Source: Mrakia gelida (lineage: Eukaryota > Basidiomycota > Tremellomycetes > Cystofilobasidiales > Mrakiaceae). From it: a stretch of DNA of 64,000 nt. Below are positions 22,675-35,815 of this stretch, one piece after another. A program made the position numbers and the translations under genes. Under the pieces are notes generated by a model that saw only the letters and a list, made by a program, of their open reading frames with translations, had not been told where the DNA came from and ran no database searches. The DNA lies in assembly GCA_024345305.1 (NCBI GenBank), contig BRON01000006.1, forward strand, positions 310,001 to 374,000. The letters are read 5' to 3'. The stretch's first letter is position 1, and the number at the start of each line of letters is the position of its first letter.

Positions 22675-24274
22675 TTAAAGGGCGAGGACGGCGACCGATC
22701 CAGCGAGGAGGACGGTGAAGATGGAAGCTCCGTAGACGGTGGAGGCACCTCCGGTGACGGCAGAGGAGGCAGCAGCGACGGCGGAAGAGGCAGATCCAGC
22801 GACTCCAGAGACGGCGGCGGAGACGGAGGCGACGGCTGGAGGAGAAAGGGAGGGAGGGAAGGTCAGCTTGCAGCGTTTCGGTCAGCCGTTTTTCGCCTCG
22901 AAATGTTGAGAAGACTCACCAGAGGAGGCCTTGGAGGCGATGGAGGAGGCCTTGTTGGTGGAGGTGGCAGCGGCGGTGGTGGAAGCAGCGGCGGAAGTGG
23001 TTCCGGCAGCGGTCGAGGAGGCAGCGACGAGGGTGGTGGAGACCTGGGAGACGGTGGCGGAGACGGTGTTGGCGACGGAGGCAGAGTTGACGTTGGAAGA
23101 GGCGGCTCCGCTGAAGAGGATGAAGAGAAAGAGAAAGGGCAGAGAGAAAATAAAGGGGATAAGTCAGCGTCGACGTTCGTTCACCAGCCATCTTCGTCTC
23201 CGTGTTCTCTCCTTCGTTCTTTCGTCCAAGAAGAAGACCAGACTCACGCGCAGGTGGTAAGACCGGCAGGGTTGGCTCCGACGGTGACCTGAGCGGCGTA
23301 GTTGGAAGCTCCAGTCGAGTCCTTGACGGCGAGGGTGCTGTGAAAAGGGAACAGGAGGGAGAGAGAGCGCCAAACGTCAACAACACGCGTCGAGCTCGTT
23401 CGATTGCTTCCACCTCTCCGACAGACGACGAAGGCTGAACGTACATGGAGGTTCCGGCGGCGATGTCAGTGATCCAGGTGTAGGAGGTGGCGGTGGAGGA
23501 GGTAAGGATGACCTCGAGCTAAAAGGGAGGGAAGGAAGGGATCGATTGCGAGAGGGGCGGGGGGCGGAGAGGAGGAAGACAGGGGAGAGGACAGAACGAG
23601 GAAGGTCAGCGAGGAGCTTCTTCGACAGGGCTGTAGAGGCATGGATGGATGGATTGGAAGGAAGGATGTACGCACGACCTCAGAGATGGAACCTCCGACG
23701 TTCATGCTGAAGGGAAGCGAAGAAGGAAAAGGGAAGGGAGAGGGACGAGAATAAGCCAAACAGTTCGCGCCTCCTTCGATCCCCTCTTCTCCTTCTCTCT
23801 TTCTCTCAAAGCGAAGCTGATACGAACTTGACGAAGTAGGGAGCGGTTCCTCCGGACCAGGACTGTAGAGAGCAAGGAGTAGAGCAGGGCAGAGAGTCAG
23901 CAAGGATGGGAGGGGAAGGAGGGAGGGTACGAGCTCTTAGGCTGCGGCGGGTGAAGCGATGGCGAGAAAAACGATGGGAGTTGAAGGAACGTACGAGGAG
24001 GGTGGGCTGGCAGAAGACGGGAGCCGAAGGAGTGTTGACTGAGAGAGAGAGAAGAGAGAAGCGTCCATCGACCAGAGAGAGTCAGTCAACTGGAGATAAC
24101 GAAGGAGGATCGGAGGAGAAGGGAGCGAAGAGGAAGGAGAGCGAGAGGGGACGTCCTCCCTCCCTCCCACCTCCTCGTTCGTGTCGTTTCTCGCTCAAAG
24201 AACTCACCAACGATGGCAGTCTGGGCCGAGACGGCAGCCGCAGCGACGAGAGCGGTGAAGAGGGTAGCGATCAT
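22675..24274 (-). CDS. Ser/Thr-rich GPI-anchored cell-surface protein (Kre9/Knh1-type N-terminal domain)
   Basis: The signal peptide MIATLFTALVAAAAVSAQ is followed by the fungal Ser-Thr-rich GPI-anchored family domain, spread over six small exons: VVNTPSAPVFCQPTLL, SWSGGTAPYFVKF, GGSISEVLEVILTSS, YTWITDIAAGTS, LAVKDSTGASNYAAQVTVG and NPAGLTTCA. A long Ala/Ser/Thr region then offers many O-glycosylation sites. The tail SIFTVLLAGSVAVLAL is the hydrophobic signal exchanged for a GPI anchor, and a GAAS stretch precedes it. The protein is expected at the cell wall or membrane; members are linked to wall glucan assembly or adhesion. One intron uses a GTTCGT donor. Codon choice is strongly biased to GCC/TCC, suggesting high expression. 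Stop TAA at 22675. Confidence 0.82.
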
Positions 24275-25170
24275 CTTGGAAGAGAGAGAGGGAAGAGGGA
24301 TTAAGGTGGGTTAAAAGGGAAGAAGGAGGAAGGAAGGAGGTGGGAGACAGAAGGGAACTTGCGTTTTCCAACTCGCCTCCTTCCTCCTTCCCCTCCCCCC
24401 AGAGCGGATGGCAGGCCCCCAGTCAATGAAATTTATAGCATCCGTCCTCTCACTCTTTTGAAACACAGCATCCAGCCTCGTTGTATACAATCCAACTAGA
24501 TGTGACGCAAGTGAAACGAAATCCTGCTCTTGCGAAAGAAGAGAGAGAGAAGAGGGAAACAAACGCGTCTCTCGTTCAGCCGCAGGTGGGGAGGTGACGA
24601 TCACTGAAGCCGACATGGCTTGGAAGAACAGAAGGAAAATTCTCACGGGGTCTAAAAGTTGGGAGGTGGTGAGCGGTGCAAGATCTCGTGAAGGATTGGT
24701 CGTTATTTCACGCGAAGAAGGAGCGTGAAGGGCTGAAGAGGGAGAGAGAGACGAGGCGGTTGAAAGGAGGACGACGCGTGTTTTTCCTTCTTCGACCTTC
24801 CGCTCTCACTGTGACATCCCTCGTCGTCGCGTTTATAGATCGAGATCAGTAGATTTGATGTCCCCATGGGCGAGATGGGTAACCTGGCGAGGCGGATCTG
24901 TGAAAAACCTGCTGTTGAGAGGCTGCCGCCTTCAGCTGACCTGTTTGTTGTTCGCGACGCGAGCTTGTTGACTTTCTCCCTCCTTTTCTCTGAGATCACC
25001 CCAACTCGACTTAGATCTTCAAGATCTTCATACCATCTAATCGAGATCACCTTCTGGAAAATCTTCTCTTTCGCGGCAAACTCGATGACGTTCCCTCCTT
25101 CCTTCTCCACGTTGAGCTTCGAACACTTTGAGGTCGACCGGCCTGGTCCCTCTTCTCCTCCCCATCCGCC
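24275..25170. other. Shared divergent promoter region
   Basis: 896 bp between divergent start codons (GPI protein, minus; lipase, plus). It contains the TATA box at 24432-24437 and a GACGCGT copy near 24773. No coding exon identified. Confidence 0.45.
24432..24437 (-). promoter_or_regulatory. TATA box of the Ser/Thr-rich GPI protein gene
   Basis: CTATAAAT reads on the minus strand about 158 bp upstream of the ATG at 24274. The spacing closely matches the TATA box of the xylanase gene. Confidence 0.45.
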
Positions 25171-27398
25171 ATGACCTCTCCTTCTACAACTTCGCCCGTC
25201 ACTACGACCAAAGAGTGGCTCGTTGGTCCTCTTAACACTCCCTTCTTCACTACATCCTGGCAGGTCGCTCAAGCTGAGAGGACGATCGTCTTCGTGCATG
25301 GGTTCGTTCAACCTTCCCTCCCTTCCCCTCCTTCCTTTCTGAGACCAACGAGAGATGGAGGTGGGACGAGAGGTAGAGCAGCTCTAAGGGCGACTCGCAT
25401 ACATCCAGAGGAGCTCTCAATCAGCCTCTCTTCACCTCAACTTCCTACGAAAACCTTCCCACCTTCCTTCCTTCCTTCTCTCCCACAGCTCGGCCTCTGG
25501 CCTCCCCGTTCGTTCGTTCAGCCCATCTGACCCTCCCTTCCTCCCCTCTCCTCTCTTTCTCTCTCCTTCACCCACCCCTCTTCCTCGCACACCAACCTCA
25601 CCAGCTTCAACGAACACATCACCCGCTACGACCACTACTTCACTCTCCTCTCCCAACTCACAAACTCTCGCATCTTCGCCTTCGATCAACGAGGGTTCGG
25701 TCACTCAGCTTTCACTGCCCCTCCCTCCTCAGCAGAGCACGCTCACCTCAAGGGAACCAAGAGGAGTAGGAAAGGGATCACCAATACTCCTCAGCAGAGG
25801 GTGGATATCGAGTACTGGGTTAGGAAGGAGGCGGAGAAGAGTGTGGGAGGAAAGGTTTGGTGAGCTCTCTCGCTTCGCTTCGACGTTTGTTTCTCGAGAG
25901 GGTGTCGTAAGGGACTTGAGGTTGGGCTGAGGAGGGTGGGAGGTCTGGTTCATTATTCTAGAGAGGTGGAGAGCTGACTTTGATATCTCCTACCATGCTC
26001 GTTTCATCTATCCAGGCTCTACGGTCACTCGATGGTGAGCTTTCGGCCTTCCTTCGCTCGAGCTCGCACGAGAAAGATGGCTTCTTCCACTCGTTGCAAA
26101 CCTGCGAGAGCTGATCCTTCTTCTTTCTTAATCTCGAACGTATACAGGGAGGAGCTCTCGTCCTAGGAATTCCAACCCACGCCGCTTCTACAGCCTCGGG
26201 AACCAACAAGGGAGACGTTCCTCTCATCTCCCTCCTCGCGGGAGTCATCTCCTCCTCCCCGCTCATCCATCAGACGTCGCCAGCTCCCAAGTGGCAGGTG
26301 CGTCCATCTCCACACCCTCTCTACATTGCTCGCCTCTTATATCGTCCTTCGCGACGACACTGACCTTCATTCGCTCCTTTCGTCGCGTCCAGGTCTCCCT
26401 CGGAAACGGAGCCGCCAACCTCGCTTCCTTCCTCGCCAACCGACACATCCCCGCTCCAGTCGACCCTGCTCAGCTCTCGAGGGATCCAGCGAAGGTTGAG
26501 GAGAACAGGAAGGACGTGCTTTGCCCTCAGACCGCCAGTGTCAGTCGTTTTCTTTCGTTCGCGACTCGAGAGTCGAGGCGACGCGTTCTCTTCTCGTCGA
26601 ACCTTTCACTGACAGGTCGGAAATCTTTTGCTTTCGTTTGGACTAGCTCGGAGCTCTCGGACCTATGCTTCTCAGTGGACAGGCTCTGCTCACCGAGGGA
26701 GCACCCAAGAACTGGCCTGTTGATCTTCCTGTTCGTCCTCCTCCCTCGGTTTCCATTTTCCTTTTCTTCGTTCAACTCTCTTCCTTATCCTTCCTCTCAT
26801 CTCGCTGACACTCTCTTCCGTACCGTTCCCTTCATCCCTTCGTTTCGTCTCAGCTTCTGATCGTCCACGGAACAGCCGATGCCGTTCGTCCCTTCTCCTT
26901 CCTTCTCCACCTGAACCGACGCGTCGACCCTCTCTCTCGTTCCCTTCGCTGACTCGTCTCGTTTTTTTCGCTGTGATTCTATCAGATCACCTCCCCCAAA
27001 GCCTCTCAAGAGTTCCACTCCCTCCTCCCTGCCGAGCACAACAAGAACAAGTACATCATCGTTGAGGTTCGTTCTCTCCCTCCTCCCTCCCCTCCCTTTC
27101 CCTTGCCTCGTCGACGACGACGCTCGCTGACGTTCCTATTTTCCCCACCTTTCGCTTCTTATTCTCTCCCTTCTTCACTCTTACCCTTCACCACCCACTC
27201 CTCCCTCGAACTCCCGTCGCTTCGCTCCCGAAACAGGGAGGCTTCCACGAGCTCCACAACGAACCCGCTCCCGTCTGGGAGGATCTCGCGAAAGATGTCT
27301 CCGAGTTCGTGCTTGCTCATAGCTCGAACGCGGGCGCGAGCTCGAGCGTCGCTGCGGCTCAGGTGGAGGCGGAGGGAGAGCAGCAATCGAAGCTTTGA
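25171..27398 (+). CDS. YJU3: Monoacylglycerol lipase (Yju3-like serine hydrolase)
   Basis: Alpha/beta hydrolase. Exon 1 (25171-25301) ends at IVFVHG. After an unusually long 303-nt intron with a GTTCGT donor (25302-25604), exon 2 gives FNEHITRYDHYFTLLSQL and FAFDQRGFGHS. The nucleophile elbow is WLYGHSMGGALVLG. The acid residue lies in LLIVHGTADAITSPKASQEF and the histidine in EGGFHELHNEPA. Order and spacing of Ser, Asp and His match fungal and animal monoglyceride lipases, which release the last fatty acid from glycerol, usually at lipid droplets or membranes. No signal peptide. The C-terminus (SSNAGASSSVAAAQVEAE) is a short disordered tail. Relevant to lipid turnover in an oil-rich yeast. 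TGA at 27396. Confidence 0.87.
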
Positions 27399-27848
27399 GG
27401 GAGGAGGGAGGAGGGAGCAGGGGACGAGTCCATCGGTCGCGTCGCGTTGGGTTTCTCGCTTACTTACTTACTTAATCGTTTACGAAGGGGCAGGGTCTCT
27501 TGGGATGCGCATGATACGAGATATCAACAGACCTGGAACGTATCGCCTCAGCCTCGAGCTCGTCCCATTCGAAGCTAGGCGAATCTCACCTCACACGCGT
27601 TCGTCCAGTTTCCCCGTCGTCCCCTCTCGCTCTCTTTCTTTCGGACAACGCGAACTGAGAAGCGACACCGAGCACGTCGTCTTTCAAACCTGAGCTATAA
27701 AGGTCTTCTCCCTCCTACAGCCTTCTACAACAGCAGAACAAGACGATCTCGTGCTCTTTTTCGTCGCGACCCGACGTGCTAGCTCGCTTTCCCATTCTCT
27801 TCCCTCAACTCCCAACCACCACCACCACCACACTTACACACCCGCTCA
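27399..27848 (+). other. Promoter region of the xylanase gene
   Basis: 450 bp between the lipase stop and the xylanase ATG, with a TATA box near its 3' end and a CA/ACC-rich leader just before the ATG. Nothing coding seen. Confidence 0.45.
27696..27701 (+). promoter_or_regulatory. TATA box of the GH10 xylanase gene
   Basis: gagcTATAAAggtc lies 153 bp upstream of the ATG at 27849, in the expected position for a regulated secreted-enzyme gene. Confidence 0.5.
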
Positions 27849-30052
<2,204 letters not shown>

Positions 30053-30323
30053 GAAGGGAGGGAGGGAGTGGGGAGGGAGGAGATCGAGGGTAGCGCGGAG
30101 GGAGGGGTCGGTAGGGAACTAATGGAGCAGTAATGATTTTCTCGCTGGGAGTGATGAATCGAGACACCTGCTATACCAAGCTCCGGCGCAACAGAGAAAC
30201 GAGTCCGAAGAATACTGACGAAAATCTAAGGACGAGATGGCACGCCTTCGTCCCGGACTTGTCGACCTCATCGAAGTTCGCCTTCCTGCCTTTGCCGTTC
30301 ACCTTCACCCCCCAAAGCCAGCG

Positions 30324-31450
30324 ATGGACGCTATCCCTCTCTCCCCTCCACCGTCTTACGAGACTCTCTCCCCTCTACCTCCTCGATCTCCTCCACCCGC
30401 CTCAGCAACCCTAGAAGAGGAACCAGAGGTCGCTGCCTCCTCTCCTCCTCCTCCCCAACGGCCTGTCCTCCTAACTCGCATCACCTCCTCGGCCAGCGAT
30501 GAGCTTCACGAGGAAGAGTTTCAGGACGAGGAAGTGAGTGCCCGCTTCCATATCCTTCTGTGAGATCGATTGAGCTCGAGCTAGTGAGCTGACGGCTCTG
30601 TACTCGTCTTGTTTCGAAGGGTCCGCCCTCGCCTTCCTCCTCCCATCAGCGCCAACGAACCTCGTCCTCCACTCGCCATCACTCTCCCATCCTCCTCGTC
30701 GACAACTCCAACGCCTCCCCTACACCCTCCTCCAGTCAGCATCGATCTCGCTCCTTCGCTTCCAGCGTCGTCATCCCCTCCTACACCATCGTCGGAGCAA
30801 CCCCAGGACATGATCCGCCGCCTTCCTCCTGGGTCGTCTTCCACGTCGAGATCACCATAGGAGAGTCGGGAGGACTCATACGAGAGAGGAAGAGGTACTC
30901 GGAGTTCTGGGAGCTGAAGGTCGCGCTGAGAAAGGCGTTTCCTGTGAGTCTGAGGGACGAGGGAAGGAGCCACGGAGGTGAGGGAAGGGGAGCGAGAGAG
31001 CTCAACGTGGGCTGACCTTCGCATCGCCTGCCCTCGTTCCTCACTCTCTAGCATCTGAAGGTCACGATTCCACATCTTCCTCCGAAGAGCAACATCTGTG
31101 AGCCTCTTTTTTCATACAATCGAGACGAAAGAGCGGCGGAGAGTTGCGAAGGAGGGAAGGAAGGACGCTTTGGTGAGCTCGCGAGCTGACCTCCGATTCG
31201 TTCTCCCTTTCGCGGCCCTTCAGCTCGATTTCGACCTTCCTTCCTAGAGAAACGACGCGTGAGACTGCAAGAATGGCTTCGGATCATACTTCTTCATCCT
31301 GTGAGTACTGTCTCCTCGCTAAAACTTCGTTGGGTAGAGAAGAGGCGACCATCATGCGCTCAGCGAGAGCTGACTTCTCTCGTTCTTCGCTTCTTCGAAT
31401 CCCAGGAGATCGGGTCTTCTCCCATCGTCAAGGAGTGGCTTCTGATGTAG
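30324..31450 (+). CDS. PX-domain phosphoinositide-binding protein (Ypt35-like) with PY motif
   Basis: The chosen Met at 30324 (ccagcgATGGAC) gives MDAIPLSPPPSYETL; a Met at 30237 in the same frame is an alternative. The N-terminal half is Ser/Pro-rich and disordered, with PPSY at residues 9-12. The C-terminal PX domain begins at YTIVGATPGHD and includes WVVFHVEITIGESGG, the lipid-contacting RERKRYSEFWELKVALRKAF, HLKVTIPHLPPK and RFRPSFLEKRRVRLQEWL. It ends LHPEIGSSPIVKEWLLM. PX domains bind mainly PI3P and bring proteins to endosomes or the vacuole. The layout of a short disordered N-terminus plus a C-terminal PX domain resembles Ypt35. The stop at 31448-31450 comes abruptly, and splice-like signals continue downstream. 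Confidence 0.75.
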
Positions 31451-32334
31451 AGCGGTCCTCGTTTGTCTCGCTCTGGCTGAGACGGCCTCGACGAGCACTC
31501 GATTGTGAGTTCGAACCTCGACTATCTGCGACGCGTCGAGATGCAGCTTTCTGATCTTCCTTCCCTTCTCTTTCGATCATCGCGTCCCCGCAGATCTTCT
31601 CATCCAAGTCTCAACCTCTCTTGAATCGAAGGGACCTTAGTTCGTCTCGTTCAGAGCCCCAGGAGATTTCAATCGTCGTGAGTTTCCATCTCTCGACCTA
31701 CTTTTCCTCCTCGCCGACCTCGCCGGTTCGCGACTCTCTCTGACCAGACGACCTTATCTCCTTCTTCTCCCGAAAAGCCCAGAGAAACGAGGAGCCCACC
31801 ACCAAGCATACCTGGTTCTTTCAACAGACAGGCTCAACTCGGTTGACTCGGAAGCGACGCTCGAAACGGTTGGTCCTCCCTTCCTTCTCATATCCCTCTC
31901 CTCCCTGTCTCCTTGCGTAACCACCCCGCGTTCTCGCAAAGTCTGAAACTGACTTTCTACCCCTATCCTTATCGTCAGGATCGTCCTTCTTCTCAGGCGT
32001 TCTCAGGAATCCTGGAAGGAGTGGGACTCGACGACTCTTCTGCATCTGCCGCCCTCCCTCCCGCCCTCGGCTGAGTCTCACGACCTCTCGACTTCCTCTC
32101 GCTAGGTTTGCCGGGATCTTGATGGATCTTCACCGTGGCCTGATCGTCCGCTCCTCTCCTGCTTCGAGAGGCGACCCGGTGAACCTGCCGAGAAGGAGAA
32201 AAGGGAAGCGCTTCCCCGCTCGCCCTTCTCCGTGGCTCGCGTTGGCTCTCTCGAAGAGATTGCCGTCGTCTGACCTTCAACCACCACCCACTCGACAACT
32301 CTCACACCTCCTTCTCTTCACACCACCTAGCAGC
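31451..32334 (+). other. Splice-signal-rich stretch, possible small gene or 3' exons of the PX gene
   Basis: No single gene model works. Donors GTGAGT at about 31503 and 31680 and acceptors near 31594, 31747 and 31979 are well formed. Candidate coding pieces include DYLLIQVSTSLESKGP (ending at a TAG), FVSFRAPGDFNRHDLISFF, and a last exon DRPSSQAFSGILEGVGLDDS ending at TGA near 32072. The pieces do not share one clean frame. It could be a spliced 3' UTR, a decayed gene, or a gene whose exons I mis-set. Confidence 0.3.
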
Positions 32335-35300
32335 ATGTCGATTCACAAGACTGAAGCAGAGACATCAGCGGTCGAGGTTGACCAGCTTCCAGTACAGACC
32401 GGTTGGCGAGCAAAGTGAGTTGAGCTCGTCCGTCCTTCTCGATTGCCACTTTCCCAACTCGGATCCACTCCTTTCTCAGTCGTTTTTCGACGAGGAAGTG
32501 GGTGGACATCGTACCTCGACGACTGTACTATTTACGAGAGCCAGTCTCAGTGTCTAGGTGGCAGCACTCGATGAGAAGGAGGGAAGGGAAACGGATGCTA
32601 GCCGCTCGTTTCTTTGGGATCGCTCGACCTTCCTTGGCTGACCTTCCTCTCCTCTACAGGTACAACTCTGCCCTCGTCCAGATGGTTCTCGTCTCCTTCG
32701 TATGCTTCTGCTGTAAGTAAACTGTCCCACCTGCTTCGCCACTCCTTATCGCTCGCAAACTGACCTCTCGTCTGCTTTCGTCCAAAAAGGTCCGGGGTAG
32801 GTCTCTGCCGACTGTCCCTTCTCCCCACCTTCCCTCTGATCCTTATCTCTCCCTCTTCCCTCTCAGAATGTTCAACGCCCTCGGAGGACTCGGTGGAGGA
32901 GGTAAGCAGGATGCTACCACGGCCGACAACGGAAACGTCGCCCTCTACAGGTGAGCATCTTCTCTATTCTCGGTGCGAGGATGCATCGTCCTTGATTTCA
33001 GCTGGACTGACCATGTCCAATCGGTCTCCCTCCCCTCGCCGTCCAGTACCTTCGCCTTCTTTGGATTCTTTGGGTGAGCACTCGTCTCGATTCGCTCTCG
33101 TCTTGGAGGGGAGGACTCGCACAAGGCACTTTCACTGACGCGTCTCTTTGCTCTTCCTCGACCTCTTTTCCCTCCTCAGAGTGAGTCACTCGATCAATCG
33201 ACCTCTCTCTCCCTTCCACGACCTTCTCAAGGCTAATCATAGCTTCTCCTCTCTCTCAGGGAACTATCTGCAACAAGCTCGGACCTCGACTCACGCTGTC
33301 GATTGGTTCGGTGCGTCGATTCGTTTGGTCGAGACGCGTCGAGTTCCCGCGTCGAAGCTGACTTCCTTCTTTCTTCTTGCGCCCTTCCCCTCGAACAGGT
33401 CGGTTACTCGCTCTACATCGGTGCTCTCTATTCCACTGTCATCGCCGAGACCAAGCCTCGGGAGAACTTCGTGATCGCTGGTGAGTCCTCGTCCCTCCAA
33501 CGCGTTGAATTGACTAGAAGATGAAGCGAAGAGCTGACTTTCCCCTCTTTTCGCTTGACTGAAGCTGGAGCCATTCTCGGTCTTTGCGCTGGTATGCTCT
33601 GGACTGCTGAGGGAGCGTTCATGCTTTCGTGAGTCGATATCGCTTTTCGAAAACCCGTTGAGAAGAGGAGAGCGGGAAGCCCAAGCTGACGACCTCTCCT
33701 CCCTCCTTCCTCAGCTACGCTACCGAGAAGACCAAGGGACGATACACTGCTCTCTTCTGGATGATCTTCAACTGTACGTATCCTCTCGGTCTTTCGCTCA
33801 GCCCCAAAGCTGACGCGACAAGGAGTGCTTCGAGGGACGGGAGCGAGACGGACGCGAGCTGACCTTCTCTGCTTCTCCTCTTTTTCTCCTCTCAGTGGGT
33901 GCCGTTATTGGTGCTGCCATCCCCATGGGTCAGAACTGGAACTCTGGAGAGGCTACCGCTGCCTCTGGGTCAACTTACATCGCCTTCTTGGTCATCACCC
34001 TCGTCGGAGCCTGCATCCCTTTCTTCCTCGCCAAACCCGCCAACGTTATTCGAGGAGATGGAACTCGAGTTACCGTCGAGCGACAGCCTACCTGGAAGAC
34101 CGAGCTGAAGGGTCTCTTCTTTGTGCTCAAGAGCGATCCTTGGGTGAGTGAACGCAGTCGACCGACGGCGCGCGAACGACGAGAGCTCGATCTGACCTCC
34201 CTCTCGTCTTTCTCTTTCCCCCCCCCCTCCTTCAGGTGGTACTCCTCTTCCCCTTCTTTATGTCCTCCAACTGGTTCACCTCGTTCGTGACACTTTCCTC
34301 GCGCAATTCTCGAACGACGAGACACCTGAGCTGACTCGCACGCTCTGCCTTTCTCGCTCCCGCCCTGCCTGTTTCCTCCTGACAGTTACCAGAGCAACGA
34401 TGTCAACGGGTCTGGATACTTCGGAATCCGAGGCAGGACTCTTAACAACTTCCTCTCGTGGCTCGCTCAAATCGTTGGGGCATTCCTCATGGGATTGTTC
34501 CTTGACTCCAACCTCTCGCGACGATCTCGTGCCTACGGAGGATGGGCCATCTGCATGACGTTGACCTGTGTCATCTTCGGTGGTAACTACGCTGCTCAGA
34601 GGGCCTGTGAGTTCCCCTCCTCTTGACTTCGGCTTGGAGACCTGGTCGCGTCGATGGATCCGCGCGCCCTCCCCTTCGACGTCTCTGACTGTTTCGCTCT
34701 GCCTTCTTTGTTCACTTCATCTAGACACTCGAGAGACAGTTGCTCTTGGAGCCAATTTCACCCCCATCACCGTCGGAGATTCTGGATACGCTGGAAGGTG
34801 AGTTTTTCGAGCCCGTTTGCACACCTGCTTCAGTTCGAGATCTGACGCGAACTCCTCCTCTCCTCTCGATTTCAGGGCTATCCTCTACATGCTTAACGGT
34901 CTTTACGATGCCGCCTTCCAGACCTTTGCCTACTGGTCCATCGGTTAGTCCTTTTTCTGTCTCGACGAGCGGTTTCGAACGTGGTCGATCTCGCACCGAG
35001 CTCACCTCCCTCCATCCTCTAACCTTCTTTCTCCTCTCTCAGGATGCTTCTCGAACGACATCAGGAAGCTCGCCATCATCGTCGGTTTCTACAAGGGTGA
35101 GTTGATCTTACCTCTTACGCTTCGATCTCAACGCGGCGAGCTGATTGTCTTTCTGCTTTCCCTCTGTCTCGTTTTGCGATCAGGCATGCAATCCGCTGGA
35201 GCCGCCATCACCTTCCGAATGGATTCCCTCAAGGTCTCCTACATGGCCATGCTCGGAACCTCTTGGGGAGTGCTCGCTGGGTGAGTCTCTTTTTCCGCCT

Positions 35301-35502
35301 CCTGTCCTTCTCGCTCTCGCCGACGCACCGAAGCTCACCCCTTCCCTTCTCCTCCTCCTCCAGTGGTCTCATCATCATGGCTCCCGTTCTCTTCATCCGA
35401 GTTCAGAACCACACCGTCGAGGATACCGTCGACGAGGCTGGAGATGTCGTCGCCGAGAGGGAGCTGAAGGACGGCGAGCACGTCGTCGACCAGAAGGTCT
35501 AA
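32335..35502 (+). CDS. UNC93-like (DUF895) MFS membrane transporter
   Basis: About fourteen exons encode a polytopic protein of some 460 residues. The N-terminal cytosolic part (MSIHKTEAETSAVEVDQLPV) is followed by WYNSALVQMVLVSFVCFC, then PGMFNALGGLGGGGKQD, a typical segment of fungal UNC93-like/DUF895 proteins. Later helices include STFAFFGFFGGTICNKLGPR, AGMLWTAEGAFMLSYATE, GRYTALFWMIFNLGAVIGAA, FLVITLVGACIPFFLAKPA, GLFLDSNLSRRSRA and GLIIMAPVLFIRVQNH. The C-terminus is acidic and cytosolic. Fungal members are plasma- or internal-membrane proteins of uncertain substrate; animal UNC-93 tunes K+ channels. Nothing here identifies a substrate. TAA at 35500. Confidence 0.82.
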
Positions 35503-35815
35503 AATCCTTTCCCTCGTCTCCTCTTCCTTGCTTTCATCTTCTTTTGGGATACGTACTACGATTTCTAATACTCTACTTAGCTCCTACTTGACCTTCCCTT
35601 TCTATCCTTTTCTTTCTTCTCCTTCTTTCGAGTTGTATTTGGGCTTCGAGGACGAACGCGACGGACGTGACGGACGGGGAACGATCTTTAGACAAAACGA
35701 ACGTTTGATGCTCATGCCAGTCTCGCATATCGTGTGCTCTCGTCTCCTCAGAAGGAAATTCAAGAACCCAGCGAGCTCAGGAGAGGGACGTGAGAGCGAA
35801 GAGCTGAGCTCTCAT
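35503..35815. other. Convergent 3' region
   Basis: 313 bp between convergent stops, with pyrimidine-rich 3' UTR-like sequence. Nothing else seen. Confidence 0.5.
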
